From Corynebacterium sp. BD556 (lineage in GTDB: Bacteria > Actinomycetota > Actinomycetes > Mycobacteriales > Mycobacteriaceae): a stretch of DNA of 64,000 bases. Position 1 is the stretch's first letter. Every line of letters starts with the position of its first letter. The notes under the pieces are model-generated. The model was given only the letters and a program-made list of their open reading frames with translations, did no database searches and was not told where the DNA came from. Position numbers and translations under genes: made by a program. The DNA lies in the NCBI RefSeq assembly GCF_038452275.1, contig NZ_CP141643.1:620001-684000 (forward strand). The letters are read 5' to 3'. Shown here piece after piece: positions 28,659-37,515 of this stretch.

Positions 28659-29606
28659 TTAGCGTCCTTTTTGCTGCTCGGGGGCGTCGATAAGTTCGAT
28701 GTTGGCCGGGATGGTGCCTTCGGCGTCGGTGAAACTAGCCAGTTGGCTGGCGGTGAGTTGACGGGTCGAACCGCGGGAGAAGTAGCGTTCCAAGTAGTGC
28801 TGGCCAACCATGAGCACCGAGGTCACCGCCAAGTACCACGTCGCGGCGACCAACAGGAGAGGAACCGGTTCGAAAAGGGCCGCCGCTATGTCCATGGAAC
28901 GGCCATAGAGCTCCAGCGAGTAGGGGATAGCCACCACAAGGGAGGAGGTTTTTAACAGAGAAATAAACTCGTTGCCGGTCGGCGGGATAATAATGCGCAT
29001 TGCCTGCGGCAAAACCGTGCGCTTCATTGTCTGCGACCAATTCATGCCGAGAGCCTTCGACGCCTCAATTTGGCCCTCCGGCACGGCGGAAACACCAGAG
29101 CGGACAATCTCAGCCATGTAGGCGGCCTCGTTAAGACCCAGGCCCACCACCGCAAGCATGAAGGCGGAGGAAGTAAAAGGCTCAAGAGAGATACTGGCAA
29201 AACCGACGTTGACCGAGTCGTAGATCGCGCCGAGCAACCCCCAAAACATCAGTTGCACATACACCGGGGTACCACGAAAGACCCACAGAAACAGCCAGCT
29301 AATGGTGCCAAAGACGGGGTTGGAACTCAAGCGCATCACAGCAAGAACCACCCCACCGACGACGCCAATGAGCATGGCCAAAGCGGTAATAGCCAGGGTG
29401 TGCAGGGCGGCGACGGCGATGCGGGTGTCTAACAGGTACGCAAAATACGTCGACCAGCCGTAGGCAGGATTGCGCGCTGCGCCGATCACAAACCAGACGA
29501 GCAGCGCGCTTAGCACCGCAGCCAAAACCCAGCGGCCTGGGTGGCGAAGCGGTTTGGCTTGGATACGCTCCGGGCGAGAAGTTCGGGGTTTAGAAGTGGA
29601 GCTCAT
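28659..29606 (-). CDS. Amino-acid ABC transporter permease
   Basis: The 315-residue His/Glu-type permease has a charged 25-residue cytoplasmic start and about five membrane helices. The EAA loop ([20 protein letters not shown]) precedes the last helices. The final 40 residues are polar. It overlaps the binding-protein gene by 4 bp. Confidence 0.92.
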   Translation of the reverse strand: MSSTSKPRTSRPERIQAKPLRHPGRWVLAAVLSALLVWFVIGAARNPAYGWSTYFAYLLDTRIAVAALHTLAITALAMLIGVVGGVVLAVMRLSSNPVFGTISWLFLWVFRGTPVYVQLMFWGLLGAIYDSVNVGFASISLEPFTSSAFMLAVVGLGLNEAAYMAEIVRSGVSAVPEGQIEASKALGMNWSQTMKRTVLPQAMRIIIPPTGNEFISLLKTSSLVVAIPYSLELYGRSMDIAAALFEPVPLLLVAATWYLAVTSVLMVGQHYLERYFSRGSTRQLTASQLASFTDAEGTIPANIELIDAPEQQKGR

Positions 29607-30535
29607 TGTGCGGCCTGCAGCCTTTCTTTCACGGGTTCTTCGTTGATCAGCGCTTCATCAAGGTAGCCGGTTTCGACGTTCCATTGCTTGAGTATTCGCT
29701 CGTAATCGCCGGTGTCGATGAGGTGCTGCAGTGCGGCCGCCAACGCCGGCGCAAGTGTGGAGTCTTTCGGCACCGCGAAGCCGTACGGGGCAGCATCGAA
29801 CATCTCGCCGATGAGTTCAAGTTCGCCATTGGAACGCTCCACAGCCCACGCGGTAACGGGGGAGTCGGCGCTGACCGCATCTGCGCGGCCGACAAGAGCG
29901 GCCAGCGCGGCGTTGTCGGAGCTGTCGAAGGAGAGCACCGTTATGGGATCTTCACCCCTGGCTACGCAATTTTCACTCTTTGGGCGCACATCATCGGTTT
30001 CGGAGACCGTGGTGCGTTGCACCGCGATTGTGAGCCCGCACGGGTTCGCCGGGTCGACTCTGGAGCCGGGTTGCGCTGCCCATTGGATACCTGCGTAGAG
30101 AAAATCGGCGAAGTCAAAGTTTGCGCGTCGCTCCTCGTTATCGGTCAGTCCGGACATGCCAGCGTCGAGCGCGCCCGACTGCACCGCGGGCAAAATGAGA
30201 GAAAAATCCATTTCCTGCGGGTCAAATTCGAGCCCTAACACAGCCGCCACGGCCCGCCCTAAGTCAAGCTCAAGCCCAATTAACCTGCCCTGGGAGTCTT
30301 TGAACTCGAAGGGAGCAAAAGGCGGGTTGGTGCCAACAGACAACTTGCCGTCGGCAGCGACACTTTCGGGTACCATAGCGGCGATCTGTGGCACCTGATC
30401 CGGAATTATTGGCTGCCAGCCTTCCGGGTTGCCGCCTTCGGTGTTTGTCACGCACGCGGCAAGCATGCTTATCGACGCCACCGAAGCCACCGTTCCAAAA
30501 AACCGGCGACGCAGCCTTGCGATTAACCTCACCAC
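29603..30535 (-). CDS. Amino-acid ABC transporter substrate-binding lipoprotein
   Basis: The 310-residue protein has a lipoprotein signal with lipobox LAAC (C28) and a periplasmic-binding-protein family 3 fold. The core reads GTNPPFAPFEFKDSQGRLIG, then ELDLGRAVAAVLG, then LPAVQSGALDAGMSG. It would capture a polar amino acid outside the membrane for the adjacent permease and ATPase; the specific substrate is unknown. The start is GTG. The upstream 106-codon gene ends 1 nt before it. Confidence 0.9.
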   Translation of the reverse strand: MVRLIARLRRRFFGTVASVASISMLAACVTNTEGGNPEGWQPIIPDQVPQIAAMVPESVAADGKLSVGTNPPFAPFEFKDSQGRLIGLELDLGRAVAAVLGLEFDPQEMDFSLILPAVQSGALDAGMSGLTDNEERRANFDFADFLYAGIQWAAQPGSRVDPANPCGLTIAVQRTTVSETDDVRPKSENCVARGEDPITVLSFDSSDNAALAALVGRADAVSADSPVTAWAVERSNGELELIGEMFDAAPYGFAVPKDSTLAPALAAALQHLIDTGDYERILKQWNVETGYLDEALINEEPVKERLQAAQ

Positions 30536-30536
30536 A

Positions 30537-30857
30537 CTAGAACTTCACGTATTTGCTGGCGAACTGGATGATCTGCCCGATCAGGGTCGTCACAGCGAAG
30601 ATGAGCAACCACGTTGACGAGCTTTCGGCAGAGCCCTCAGCACTCATCTCGATATCTCCGGAAAACATCTTTTCCCACCCCTTGACCTCACGCTGAAACA
30701 GGTCGACCGGGTTGAGGGAGTCAGGAAAAGAGGAACCGTTGAAGTAGGCCTGAACTACCTCCTGGGGGCTGGGCTGCACAGCGGCGTGGGCGGGGGCGAC
30801 GAAAGTGCCAGCCGCGACCATCAAAGCTGTGGTGGCTGCAACGATAGATTTACGCAT
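30537..30857 (-). CDS. Small secreted or membrane-tethered protein, first gene of the ABC operon
   Basis: The 106-residue protein has a classical signal peptide (positive MRK, hydrophobic core, AHAA cleavage around residue 25). The mature part is about 55 polar residues and the C-terminal segment is hydrophobic (WLLIFAVTTLIGQIIQ) with the basic end KYVKF. I do not recognise the family. It lies directly before the binding protein, separated by 1 nt, so it is co-expressed with the importer. The ATG has TAATAT 6 nt upstream and no ribosome site. It may be an envelope accessory of the importer or an unrelated small protein sharing the promoter. Confidence 0.65.
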   Translation of the reverse strand: MRKSIVAATTALMVAAGTFVAPAHAAVQPSPQEVVQAYFNGSSFPDSLNPVDLFQREVKGWEKMFSGDIEMSAEGSAESSSTWLLIFAVTTLIGQIIQFASKYVKF

Positions 30858-30863
30858 AGACGT

Positions 30864-30869
30864 ATATTA
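30864..30869 (-). promoter_or_regulatory. Leaderless-type -10 for the ABC operon
   Basis: TAATAT on the minus strand, close to the -10 consensus, ends 6 nt before the ATG at 30857. Confidence 0.55.
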
Positions 30870-30943
30870 ACCGGCTGCAGTTCCAAGCGCCCAATGTGGC
30901 GATTTCTAGGATTGGCGCTTTCTGCGCTAGACTTGTTGCTTGC

Positions 30944-31020
30944 GCCCCAGTAGCCCAATTGGCAGAGGCAACGGATTCAAAACCCGTCCAGTGTGAGTTC
31001 GAGTCTCACCTGGGGCACCA
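30944..31020 (+). tRNA. tRNA-Leu (anticodon CAA), short variable arm
   Basis: The acceptor stem GCCCCAG/CTGGGGC, a D-arm GCC/GGC, anticodon loop TTCAAAA giving CAA, T-arm GTGAG/CTCAC and encoded CCA (31018-31020) form a 74-nt body. The variable arm is only about 5 nt, whereas most bacterial tRNA-Leu have a long one. Position 31-39 of the anticodon stem is an A-C mismatch. A TAGACT hexamer at 30928-30933 may be its -10. Confidence 0.85.
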
Positions 31021-31293
31021 AAGCATCCTGTCAGACACCACTTCCTTCAAGGTTTGAATAACTAAAGTCCGCGGTGAATCTCAGCGCAAGGCAACCATGG
31101 CCTTTTCTGCCTTAAGCTTCGAGTCTTGGTCAATCAATCAAGGTCAAAGAAAGCTGCACCACCTCATGGGGGTGGATCTCCCTTTGTTTCTTTTTTGCTC
31201 TTTTGCACTTTTTAAGGTGGCCTCCACCTCCTGAAGTGCCCTGCTTAAGCTTTGCGGCAGTCGTGGGTTCGGCCATGTCTAGACTGGGTAAGC
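31021..31293. other. tRNA-Leu to polA intergenic region with two hairpins
   Basis: A CCACC/GGTGG hairpin at 31159-31175 followed by a T-rich tract looks like a terminator for the tRNA. A second hairpin, AGGTGG-cct-CCACCT, lies at 31215-31229. The arms of the two are mutually complementary, so they can pair with each other. No coding frame is supported. Confidence 0.45.
31280..31285 (+). promoter_or_regulatory. Leaderless-type -10 for polA
   Basis: TAGACT ends 8 nt before the GTG at 31294. Confidence 0.5.
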
Positions 31294-33930
31294 GTGACTA
31301 AGCGACTTTTGCTCATTGACGGACATTCCATGGCCTTTCGCGCCTTTTATGCCTTGCCGGCGGAGAAGTTTTCTACCTCGGGTGGCCAGCACACGAACGC
31401 GATTTACGGGTTTTTGTCGATGTTCGCCAACATCCTTTCCGAGGAAGAACCTACCCACGTCGCTGTCGCTTTCGACGTCGGGCGCAAGACGTTTCGCACG
31501 GAGAAGTTCCCCGAGTATAAAGCGCAGCGCGAGGCCGCACCCCCCGAGTTTAAGGGGCAGGTTCCGCTGCTTAACGATGTCCTCAACGACTTAGGCATCG
31601 TCACCATGTCGAAGGAGAACTTCGAGGCGGATGACATAGTGGCCACTTTGGTGACGCAAGCGCGCGCCGAGGGAGACTACGAAATTATTATTGTCACCGG
31701 GGACCGGGATTATTTGCAGCTTGTCGACGCAACCACGACCGTGCTTTACCCAACCCGGGGCGTATCCGAGCTCACTCGTTTTACCCCGGAGGAAGTGGAA
31801 AGGAAGTACGGTCTGACACCTTCGCTCTACCCCGATTTTGCTGCGTTGCGTGGTGATCCTTCGGATAATTTGCCGAATGTTCCGAAGGTGGGGGAAAAGA
31901 CCGCCACGAAGTGGATTGTGGAGTACGGCGGTCTTGAGGGCCTCATTGAGCACGCCGATGAGCTCAAGGGGGTGGCGGCGGATAATTTCCGGGAGCGAAT
32001 TGACCAAGTGCGGCTCAACAGGGAGTTGACCACCATGGTCACTGATGTTGAACTGCCGGTGGTTCCGGGTGATTTGGAGCTCAAGCCCGCGGAGGTGGCG
32101 AGGGTAGCCAAAGCTTTCGACGAGTTGGAGTTCGGGGTGAACCTGCGTGAACGGGTGCTGGCGGCGGTGCCGACCGACGGGGTTGCAGCCGCGCCGGTGC
32201 CGGACCTGCCGGCGGTGGAGGTGGCGGACGAGCCGTTGGATGAGTGGCTTCGCAACCGCAAAGGTCAAGGTTTGGCACTGTATGTGACGGGTGTTGGGGT
32301 GCCGCACGGTGGTGATGTGTCGGCGCTGGCGATCGTCGACAAGCAACGCCGCGGCATCCAACGTGAGGCGGTGGACTTAAGCCCCGCAGAAGACGCGGCG
32401 CTGAAAGAGTGGTTGGAGTCGGAGGATCCGAAGTACCTGCATGAGGCTAAGGCCGCCTTCCACATGCTGCGCGGGCGCGGCATCACCTTGCGCGGAATCG
32501 CTCACGATACCGCTATCGCGGCCTACCTGCTGCGGCCCGGGCAGCGTACTTACAGTCTTACCGACGTCTACCAGCGCCACCTGCAGCGCCAGCTCGCCGA
32601 AAGCTCCGATCAGTTGAGCCTCCTTGACGACACCGCCCTGATTGATTCAGCCGCCGCTGTGCTCGAACTTGCTGAGGAGCTCAGCAAGCAGCTTGGTGAA
32701 ATCAAATCTTTTGAGCTCTACGCCGACTTGGAGCTTGCCCTGGTAAGCATCCTCGCCGAAATGGAAGATGCAGGCATCGCCGTCGATCTCACCGTCCTTG
32801 AAGCAGAATTGGCACGCTTTAGCGGCAAAGTTGCCCAAGTTGAACAGGAAGCTCGCGCGCTTGTCGACGAGCCCAACCTGAACCTGTCTAGCCCCAAACA
32901 GCTTTCAGTGATTCTTTTTGACAAGCTCAGTTTGCCTAAGACGAAGAAAACCAAGACCGGCTACTCCACTGCAGCGAAGGAAATTGAGGCGCTGGCGGCA
33001 AAGAACCCGCACCCGTTTTTGGACAAACTTTTGGCCCACCGTGAGTACCAAAAAATGAAGTCCACCATTGAGGGGCTGATCAAAACGGTCCAAGCCGACG
33101 GCCGCATCCACACGACGCTGAACCAAACGGTGGCTTCGACGGGGCGTTTGTCCTCGACCGAGCCGAACCTGCAGAATATCCCGGTGCGTACAGACGCCGG
33201 TCGGGTGATCCGTTCCGCCTTTGTCGTGGGCACAGGATACGAGTGCCTGCTCACCGCCGACTATTCCCAAATTGAGATGAGGGTGATGGCGCACCTATCG
33301 CAAGACGCAGGCCTGATCAAGGCCTACCGCGAGGGTGAAGACTTGCACAATTTCGTTGGCTCCCGCGTTTTCGACGTCCCGATTGACCAGGTCACACCCG
33401 AGTTGCGCCGCCGGGTCAAGGCGATGAGTTACGGCCTGGTCTACGGCCTGTCTGCGTTCGGTTTGTCCCAGCAGCTCAATATCACCCCCGTCGAAGCCAA
33501 ACAGATCATGGAAAACTACTTCAACCGTTTCGGCGGCGTGAAGCGCTACCTCGACGAAGTGGTCGAGCAGGCGCGCCGCGTAGGTTATACGGAAACTGTC
33601 TTCGGGCGCCGCCGCTACCTGCCGGAGCTGACCTCCGACAACCGCCTCGCCCGGGAAAACGCTGAGCGTGCGGCCCTTAACGCCCCGATTCAGGGAACCG
33701 CTGCTGACATTATCAAGGTGGCTATGATCCGCGTTGACCGAGCACTGGAGGGCTACCAGTCGCGTGTGCTTCTTCAGGTTCACGACGAACTTGTTGTTGA
33801 AGTCTTCCCCGGCGAACTCGACGAGGTCCGCGACATTGTGGAAAGAGAAATGGACGGGGCGATCAAGCTGTTGGTGCCGCTAGAAGTCTCCGCCGGTATC
33901 GGAGCGAACTGGGACGAAGCGGCTCACTAG
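31294..33930 (+). CDS. polA: DNA polymerase I
   Basis: The 878-residue family A polymerase works in repair and Okazaki-fragment processing. An N-terminal 5'-3' nuclease (LLIDGHSMAFRAFYALP; ITGDRDYLQL-like segment TGDRDYLQL) is followed by a degenerate 3'-5' exonuclease domain, where the first catalytic acidic motif is not visible. The polymerase domain has motif A DYSQIEMRVMAHLS and motif C QVHDELVVEV. The lack of proofreading motifs matches mycobacterial PolA. The GTG at 31294 is chosen over an upstream frame because the nuclease domain begins here. It overlaps the convergent methyltransferase by 4 bp. Confidence 0.96.
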   Translation: MTKRLLLIDGHSMAFRAFYALPAEKFSTSGGQHTNAIYGFLSMFANILSEEEPTHVAVAFDVGRKTFRTEKFPEYKAQREAAPPEFKGQVPLLNDVLNDLGIVTMSKENFEADDIVATLVTQARAEGDYEIIIVTGDRDYLQLVDATTTVLYPTRGVSELTRFTPEEVERKYGLTPSLYPDFAALRGDPSDNLPNVPKVGEKTATKWIVEYGGLEGLIEHADELKGVAADNFRERIDQVRLNRELTTMVTDVELPVVPGDLELKPAEVARVAKAFDELEFGVNLRERVLAAVPTDGVAAAPVPDLPAVEVADEPLDEWLRNRKGQGLALYVTGVGVPHGGDVSALAIVDKQRRGIQREAVDLSPAEDAALKEWLESEDPKYLHEAKAAFHMLRGRGITLRGIAHDTAIAAYLLRPGQRTYSLTDVYQRHLQRQLAESSDQLSLLDDTALIDSAAAVLELAEELSKQLGEIKSFELYADLELALVSILAEMEDAGIAVDLTVLEAELARFSGKVAQVEQEARALVDEPNLNLSSPKQLSVILFDKLSLPKTKKTKTGYSTAAKEIEALAAKNPHPFLDKLLAHREYQKMKSTIEGLIKTVQADGRIHTTLNQTVASTGRLSSTEPNLQNIPVRTDAGRVIRSAFVVGTGYECLLTADYSQIEMRVMAHLSQDAGLIKAYREGEDLHNFVGSRVFDVPIDQVTPELRRRVKAMSYGLVYGLSAFGLSQQLNITPVEAKQIMENYFNRFGGVKRYLDEVVEQARRVGYTETVFGRRRYLPELTSDNRLARENAERAALNAPIQGTAADIIKVAMIRVDRALEGYQSRVLLQVHDELVVEVFPGELDEVRDIVEREMDGAIKLLVPLEVSAGIGANWDEAAH

Positions 33931-34667
33931 GTGTCGCCTCGCGCGGCCCGGCAGATAAAGATCGCTGTGCCCGGAAAGAGCCGACCGCGCTCAGGTGACC
34001 ACTGCCCCCAAGTTTCGGTTAAGGTGGCGGGCCACTCGGGTTCAAGGACGTCGACAAGCTCGAAGCCTGCCGTGCGCAGTGCACGTATGTAATCGCCGAA
34101 GGTGTGGTGGTATTCGACGTACGTGAGCTCGCCCTTATCGTCGCGTTCTTCGTAGGATCGCTCGAAGTAGGAAATCGCCGCCGTGAACGCTTGCGGATGG
34201 TCAGGGAAAACCCATCGCATGGGGTGAGTCACGGAGAAAACAAATCGCCCGCCCGGCACTAAAACCCGACGCACCTGCGCGAGTGCGCCCTGAAGGTCTG
34301 CGACGAAAGGCAGGGCACCGAAGGCGGAAAAGGCGACGTCGAAGCTTTCTGCACGGTAGGGAAGGGCAAGCACATCCGCCTGGGCCAAAGCGATGTTGCG
34401 GCGGGCTTTGTCAAGCATGCCGCGGGAGATGTCGAAGGCTGCTACGAACCCCGCGCCGTTGTCGGCGAGCCACGAGGAGCAGGCAGCTGAGCCGCAGCCC
34501 ACTTCGAGAACGCGGGCGCAAGAAACGTCACCGAGTAAACGCACGTCTTTTTCCGCGAGCATTTCCGGGCACCAGTGGAAACCTTCCAGATAGGCTGCGT
34601 GGGCCGCGTGGTAGCGCTCGGCGTCTGCATCCCAGTAGGCGCGGTTGGCCGAAGATGGCGAAATCAT
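33927..34667 (-). CDS. Class I SAM-dependent methyltransferase
   Basis: The 246-residue methyltransferase has motif I VLEVGCGSAACS and the DISRGMLDKAR acidic segment, then the motif IV/post IV region FDVAFSAFGALPFV. The C-terminal half is typical of small-molecule or lipid methylases, and the substrate is unknown. It lies on the opposite strand between polA and rpsA. Confidence 0.8.
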   Translation of the reverse strand: MISPSSANRAYWDADAERYHAAHAAYLEGFHWCPEMLAEKDVRLLGDVSCARVLEVGCGSAACSSWLADNGAGFVAAFDISRGMLDKARRNIALAQADVLALPYRAESFDVAFSAFGALPFVADLQGALAQVRRVLVPGGRFVFSVTHPMRWVFPDHPQAFTAAISYFERSYEERDDKGELTYVEYHHTFGDYIRALRTAGFELVDVLEPEWPATLTETWGQWSPERGRLFPGTAIFICRAARGDT

Positions 34668-34703
34668 GGGCGTTGCACACCTTCCCGCTTCGCATTGAAA
34701 TAT

Positions 34704-34912
34704 TTGCCCTAGCTGCGCTAAGGAACTAAAGTACCAGGGGCGTGTCTGCGCCGAGAAGCGCTCCAGGCTATGTAGGAGGGCCGTGGAGTGACTTTAAGGT
34801 GAGATCAAAACCCTCCCCAGTACCCTGGAAGTTCCCAGGTCACAGATGGTTTTTGAGAGACTCGCTCATGTCCAATTTCGATCTCCTATCTCTATCGGAG
34901 CACTTTAAACTT
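34704..34912 (+). promoter_or_regulatory. rpsA promoter and structured leader
   Basis: TTGCCC (34704-34709), a 17-bp spacer and TAAAGT (34727-34732) give a good promoter. The transcript would carry a leader of about 175 nt. The leader can fold: GGAGGG pairs with CCCTCC and CCTGG-AAGTTC-CCAGG forms a hairpin. S1 autoregulation through its leader is known in other bacteria and is possible here. Confidence 0.5.
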
Positions 34913-36367
34913 ATGCCCACTTCCAACGCACCCCAGGTTGCCATCAACGACATTGGCAGCGCTGAGGACTTTCTCGCCGCAGTCGATGCAACCATCAAGT
35001 ATTTCAATGATGGTGACATCGTCACCGGCACCGTAGTCAAGGTCGACCACGACGAGGTTCTCCTCGACATCGGCTACAAAACCGAGGGCGTCATCCCGAC
35101 CCGCGAACTGTCCATCAAGCACGACGTAGACCCAGACGAGGTCGTTGAGGTCGGCGATGAGATCGACGCACTTGTCCTGACCAAAGAGGACAAGGAAGGC
35201 CGCCTGATCCTGTCCAAGAAGCGCGCACAGTACGAGCGCGCCTGGGGCACCATCGAGGAGTTGCAAAACAACGACCAGCCGGTTACCGGCACGGTCATCG
35301 AAGTTGTCAAGGGTGGCCTCATTCTCGACATCGGCCTGCGTGGCTTCCTGCCCGCCTCCCTCGTTGAGATGCGCCGCGTCCGCGACCTGGACCCCTACAT
35401 CGGCCAGGAGCTCGAAGCAAAGATCATCGAGCTGGACAAGCACCGCAACAATGTTGTTCTGTCCCGCCGCGCCTACCTGGAGGAGACTCAGTCTGCGGTT
35501 CGCTCCGACTTCCTGCACCAGTTGCAGAAAGGTCAAGTCCGCAAGGGCGCTGTTTCCTCCATTGTCAACTTCGGCGCCTTCGTCGACCTCGGCGGAGTTG
35601 ACGGCCTGGTACACGTCTCCGAGCTGTCCTGGAAGCACATTGACCACCCGTCTGAGGTTGTTGCCGTGGGCGACGAGGTCACCGTCGAGGTTCTCGACGT
35701 TGACCTTGACCGCGAGCGTGTCTCCCTGTCGCTGAAAGCGACCCAGGAAGATCCGTGGCGTGTCTTTGCCCGCACCCACGCCGTGGGCCAGATTGTGCCT
35801 GGCAAGGCCACCAAGCTTGTCCCCTTCGGCGCCTTCGTCCGCGTCGAGGAGGGCATCGAGGGCCTCGTCCACATTTCCGAGTTGGCGCAGCGCCACGTGG
35901 AGGTGCCGGACCAGGTTGTCACCGTCGGCCAGGACGTCATGGTCAAGGTCATCGACATCGATCTGGATCGTCGCCGCATCTCGTTGTCGCTCAAGCAGGC
36001 TGATGAGGACTTCAGCGAGGAGTTCGATCCGTCTCGCTACGGCATGGCCGACTCCTACGACGAGCAGGGCAACTACATCTTCCCGGAGGGCTTCGACGCG
36101 GAGACCAACGAGTGGATGGAAGGCTACGACGAGGCCCGCCAGGAGTGGGAGGGACGCTACGCTGAGGCGGAGCGCCGCTTCCAGGCTCACTCCGCTCAGG
36201 TCGAGCGTCACCGTGCTGCTGCCGCTGAGGCTGCTGAGGAAAGCACCGATTCTAACTACTCGTCTGACGCTGCAGCTCCGGCAGCGGAACAGGCTGAGGA
36301 GTCTATCGGCTCTCTTGCTTCCGATGAGCAGCTCGCCGCACTGCGCGACAAGCTCGCCGGCAACTAG
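34913..36367 (+). CDS. rpsA: 30S ribosomal protein S1
   Basis: The 484-residue protein has four S1/OB RNA-binding domains. The repeats read GDIVTGTVVKVDHDEVLLDIG, QPVTGTVIEV, GQVRKGAVSSIVNFGAFVDLGG and GQIVPGKATKLVPFGAFVRVEEG, and the C-terminal tail is acidic and Ala/Glu-rich. The start MPTSNAPQVAIN follows the usual actinobacterial S1 N-terminus. A GGAG site lies 12 nt upstream, and an ATG at 34869 is in frame. A strong terminator follows. Confidence 0.95.
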   Translation: MPTSNAPQVAINDIGSAEDFLAAVDATIKYFNDGDIVTGTVVKVDHDEVLLDIGYKTEGVIPTRELSIKHDVDPDEVVEVGDEIDALVLTKEDKEGRLILSKKRAQYERAWGTIEELQNNDQPVTGTVIEVVKGGLILDIGLRGFLPASLVEMRRVRDLDPYIGQELEAKIIELDKHRNNVVLSRRAYLEETQSAVRSDFLHQLQKGQVRKGAVSSIVNFGAFVDLGGVDGLVHVSELSWKHIDHPSEVVAVGDEVTVEVLDVDLDRERVSLSLKATQEDPWRVFARTHAVGQIVPGKATKLVPFGAFVRVEEGIEGLVHISELAQRHVEVPDQVVTVGQDVMVKVIDIDLDRRRISLSLKQADEDFSEEFDPSRYGMADSYDEQGNYIFPEGFDAETNEWMEGYDEARQEWEGRYAEAERRFQAHSAQVERHRAAAAEAAEESTDSNYSSDAAAPAAEQAEESIGSLASDEQLAALRDKLAGN

Positions 36368-36435
36368 CCGACATTTGGTCGACAGCTAGGTGTCGACGAA
36401 AACTTGAGCCGCGAAGCTTTAGTGTTCTTCGCACG

Positions 36436-36470
36436 AACCCACCTTCCCGCACCGGGAACGGTGGGTTTTC
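36436..36470 (+). terminator. Rho-independent terminator after rpsA
   Basis: AACCCACC (36436-36443) pairs with GGTGGGTT (36460-36467), with an inner TTCCCG/CGGGAA stem, and TTTTC follows. It lies immediately before the coaE -10. Confidence 0.85.
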
Positions 36471-36473
36471 GTT

Positions 36474-36479
36474 TAGCAT
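36474..36479 (+). promoter_or_regulatory. Leaderless-type -10 for coaE
   Basis: TAGCAT ends 6 nt before the ATG at 36486, right after the rpsA terminator. Confidence 0.55.
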
Positions 36480-36485
36480 GTGGTC

Positions 36486-37094
36486 ATGCTTCGAATCGGA
36501 CTCACCGGAGGAATTGGCAGCGGAAAATCCACCGTGGCGCGCGCTTTGGAAAAGCACGGTTTGGCAGTCGTCGACGCCGACGAAGTTGCCCGCGACATCA
36601 TGGAACCTGGTGGAGAGGTTTTAGCGCAGGTGGCAGAGCAGTTCGGTGAAGATGTCCTTAAACCGGACGGCACGCTTAACCGGGCTTTGTTGGCGCGGCG
36701 TGCCTTCGCCACCGAGGAAGCCACCGCGCGCCTCAACGAGATCACCCACCCGGCGATTCGGGCTGAGGCGGAGCGCCGCTTCGCAGCCTTAGAGGCTTCC
36801 GGGGCAAAGGCCGCGGTGTATGACATGCCGCTTCTGGTAGAACTTGGTTTGGATAAGGCGATGGACTTCAACGTCGTGGTGCATACTGATGTGGAGGTGC
36901 GGGTGCGCAGGCTCGTCGACAAGCGAGGTCTTGAACAAGAGGATGTGCGCAACCGGATTGCTCGGCAGATTTCAGATGATCAACGCCGCGCACGCGCCGA
37001 TGTGGTGATTGACAACAATGGTTCCGAAAAGGAGCTGCAGGAGCAGATTTCGCAGCTAGTTCAGCAGATCCATAAAATGTCGGGCAGCGTTTAA
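36486..37094 (+). CDS. coaE: Dephospho-CoA kinase
   Basis: The 202-residue P-loop kinase performs the final step of coenzyme A synthesis. Walker A is GGIGSGKST (residues 8-16), followed by VDADEVARDIM and the lid motif RQISDDQRR. The ATG is preferred over GTG 36480 because the -10-like TAGCAT sits 6 nt upstream of it. The rpsA-coaE-uvrB order is shared with Mycobacterium. Confidence 0.96.
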   Translation: MLRIGLTGGIGSGKSTVARALEKHGLAVVDADEVARDIMEPGGEVLAQVAEQFGEDVLKPDGTLNRALLARRAFATEEATARLNEITHPAIRAEAERRFAALEASGAKAAVYDMPLLVELGLDKAMDFNVVVHTDVEVRVRRLVDKRGLEQEDVRNRIARQISDDQRRARADVVIDNNGSEKELQEQISQLVQQIHKMSGSV

Positions 37095-37139
37095 CTGTTG
37101 GTCAGCTCCCATTAACATTGCGGGTTTAATGTGCCACGC

Positions 37140-37493
37140 ATGGGTACGTGGAACTGTGGCCCTTTCGACAACGACAGCGCACTTGACACAGTGAGCGACC
37201 TAGTCGAGGGCACATTTAACATGGATCAGTTTCGTTTTGACTGCGGCGCCGGCCATCTCGACTCGGATAACGGAGCTGCAGTTGTCGCCCTCAACGCAGT
37301 CATCAACGGGCACGTGCCGAGCCCGAAAGACGCCGCTGCCCTTAAATACCGCTTCACCTTCCAGGAAAGGCATTGGCTGAAGCAGAAACTGCGCGAAGTG
37401 CTCGATCCAAACAACTCAGAGCTGTACCAAATGTGGAACGACAGCGGGGACCTCAACAAATGGCTTGAGGAGACGGATAGAGCCACCCGTTAA
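37140..37493 (+). CDS. DUF4259-domain protein
   Basis: The 117-residue protein starts MGTWNCGPFDNDSALD, the signature of DUF4259. The rest is helical, with a Trp-containing C-terminus (WNDSGDLNKWLEE). The function is unknown. An in-frame GTG at 37131 is an alternative start. It lies alone between coaE and uvrB. Confidence 0.8.
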   Translation: MGTWNCGPFDNDSALDTVSDLVEGTFNMDQFRFDCGAGHLDSDNGAAVVALNAVINGHVPSPKDAAALKYRFTFQERHWLKQKLREVLDPNNSELYQMWNDSGDLNKWLEETDRATR

Positions 37494-37503
37494 GGCCGGC
37501 CGA

Positions 37504-37509
37504 TAGGAT
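37504..37509 (+). promoter_or_regulatory. Leaderless-type -10 for uvrB
   Basis: TAGGAT ends 6 nt before the ATG at 37516. Confidence 0.55.
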
Positions 37510-37515
37510 GGGGCC

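Noticed and set aside
34892-36211. 439-codon frame antisense to rpsA
   Set aside because: It lies wholly inside a well-supported S1 gene and has no protein-family features; typical GC-rich shadow.
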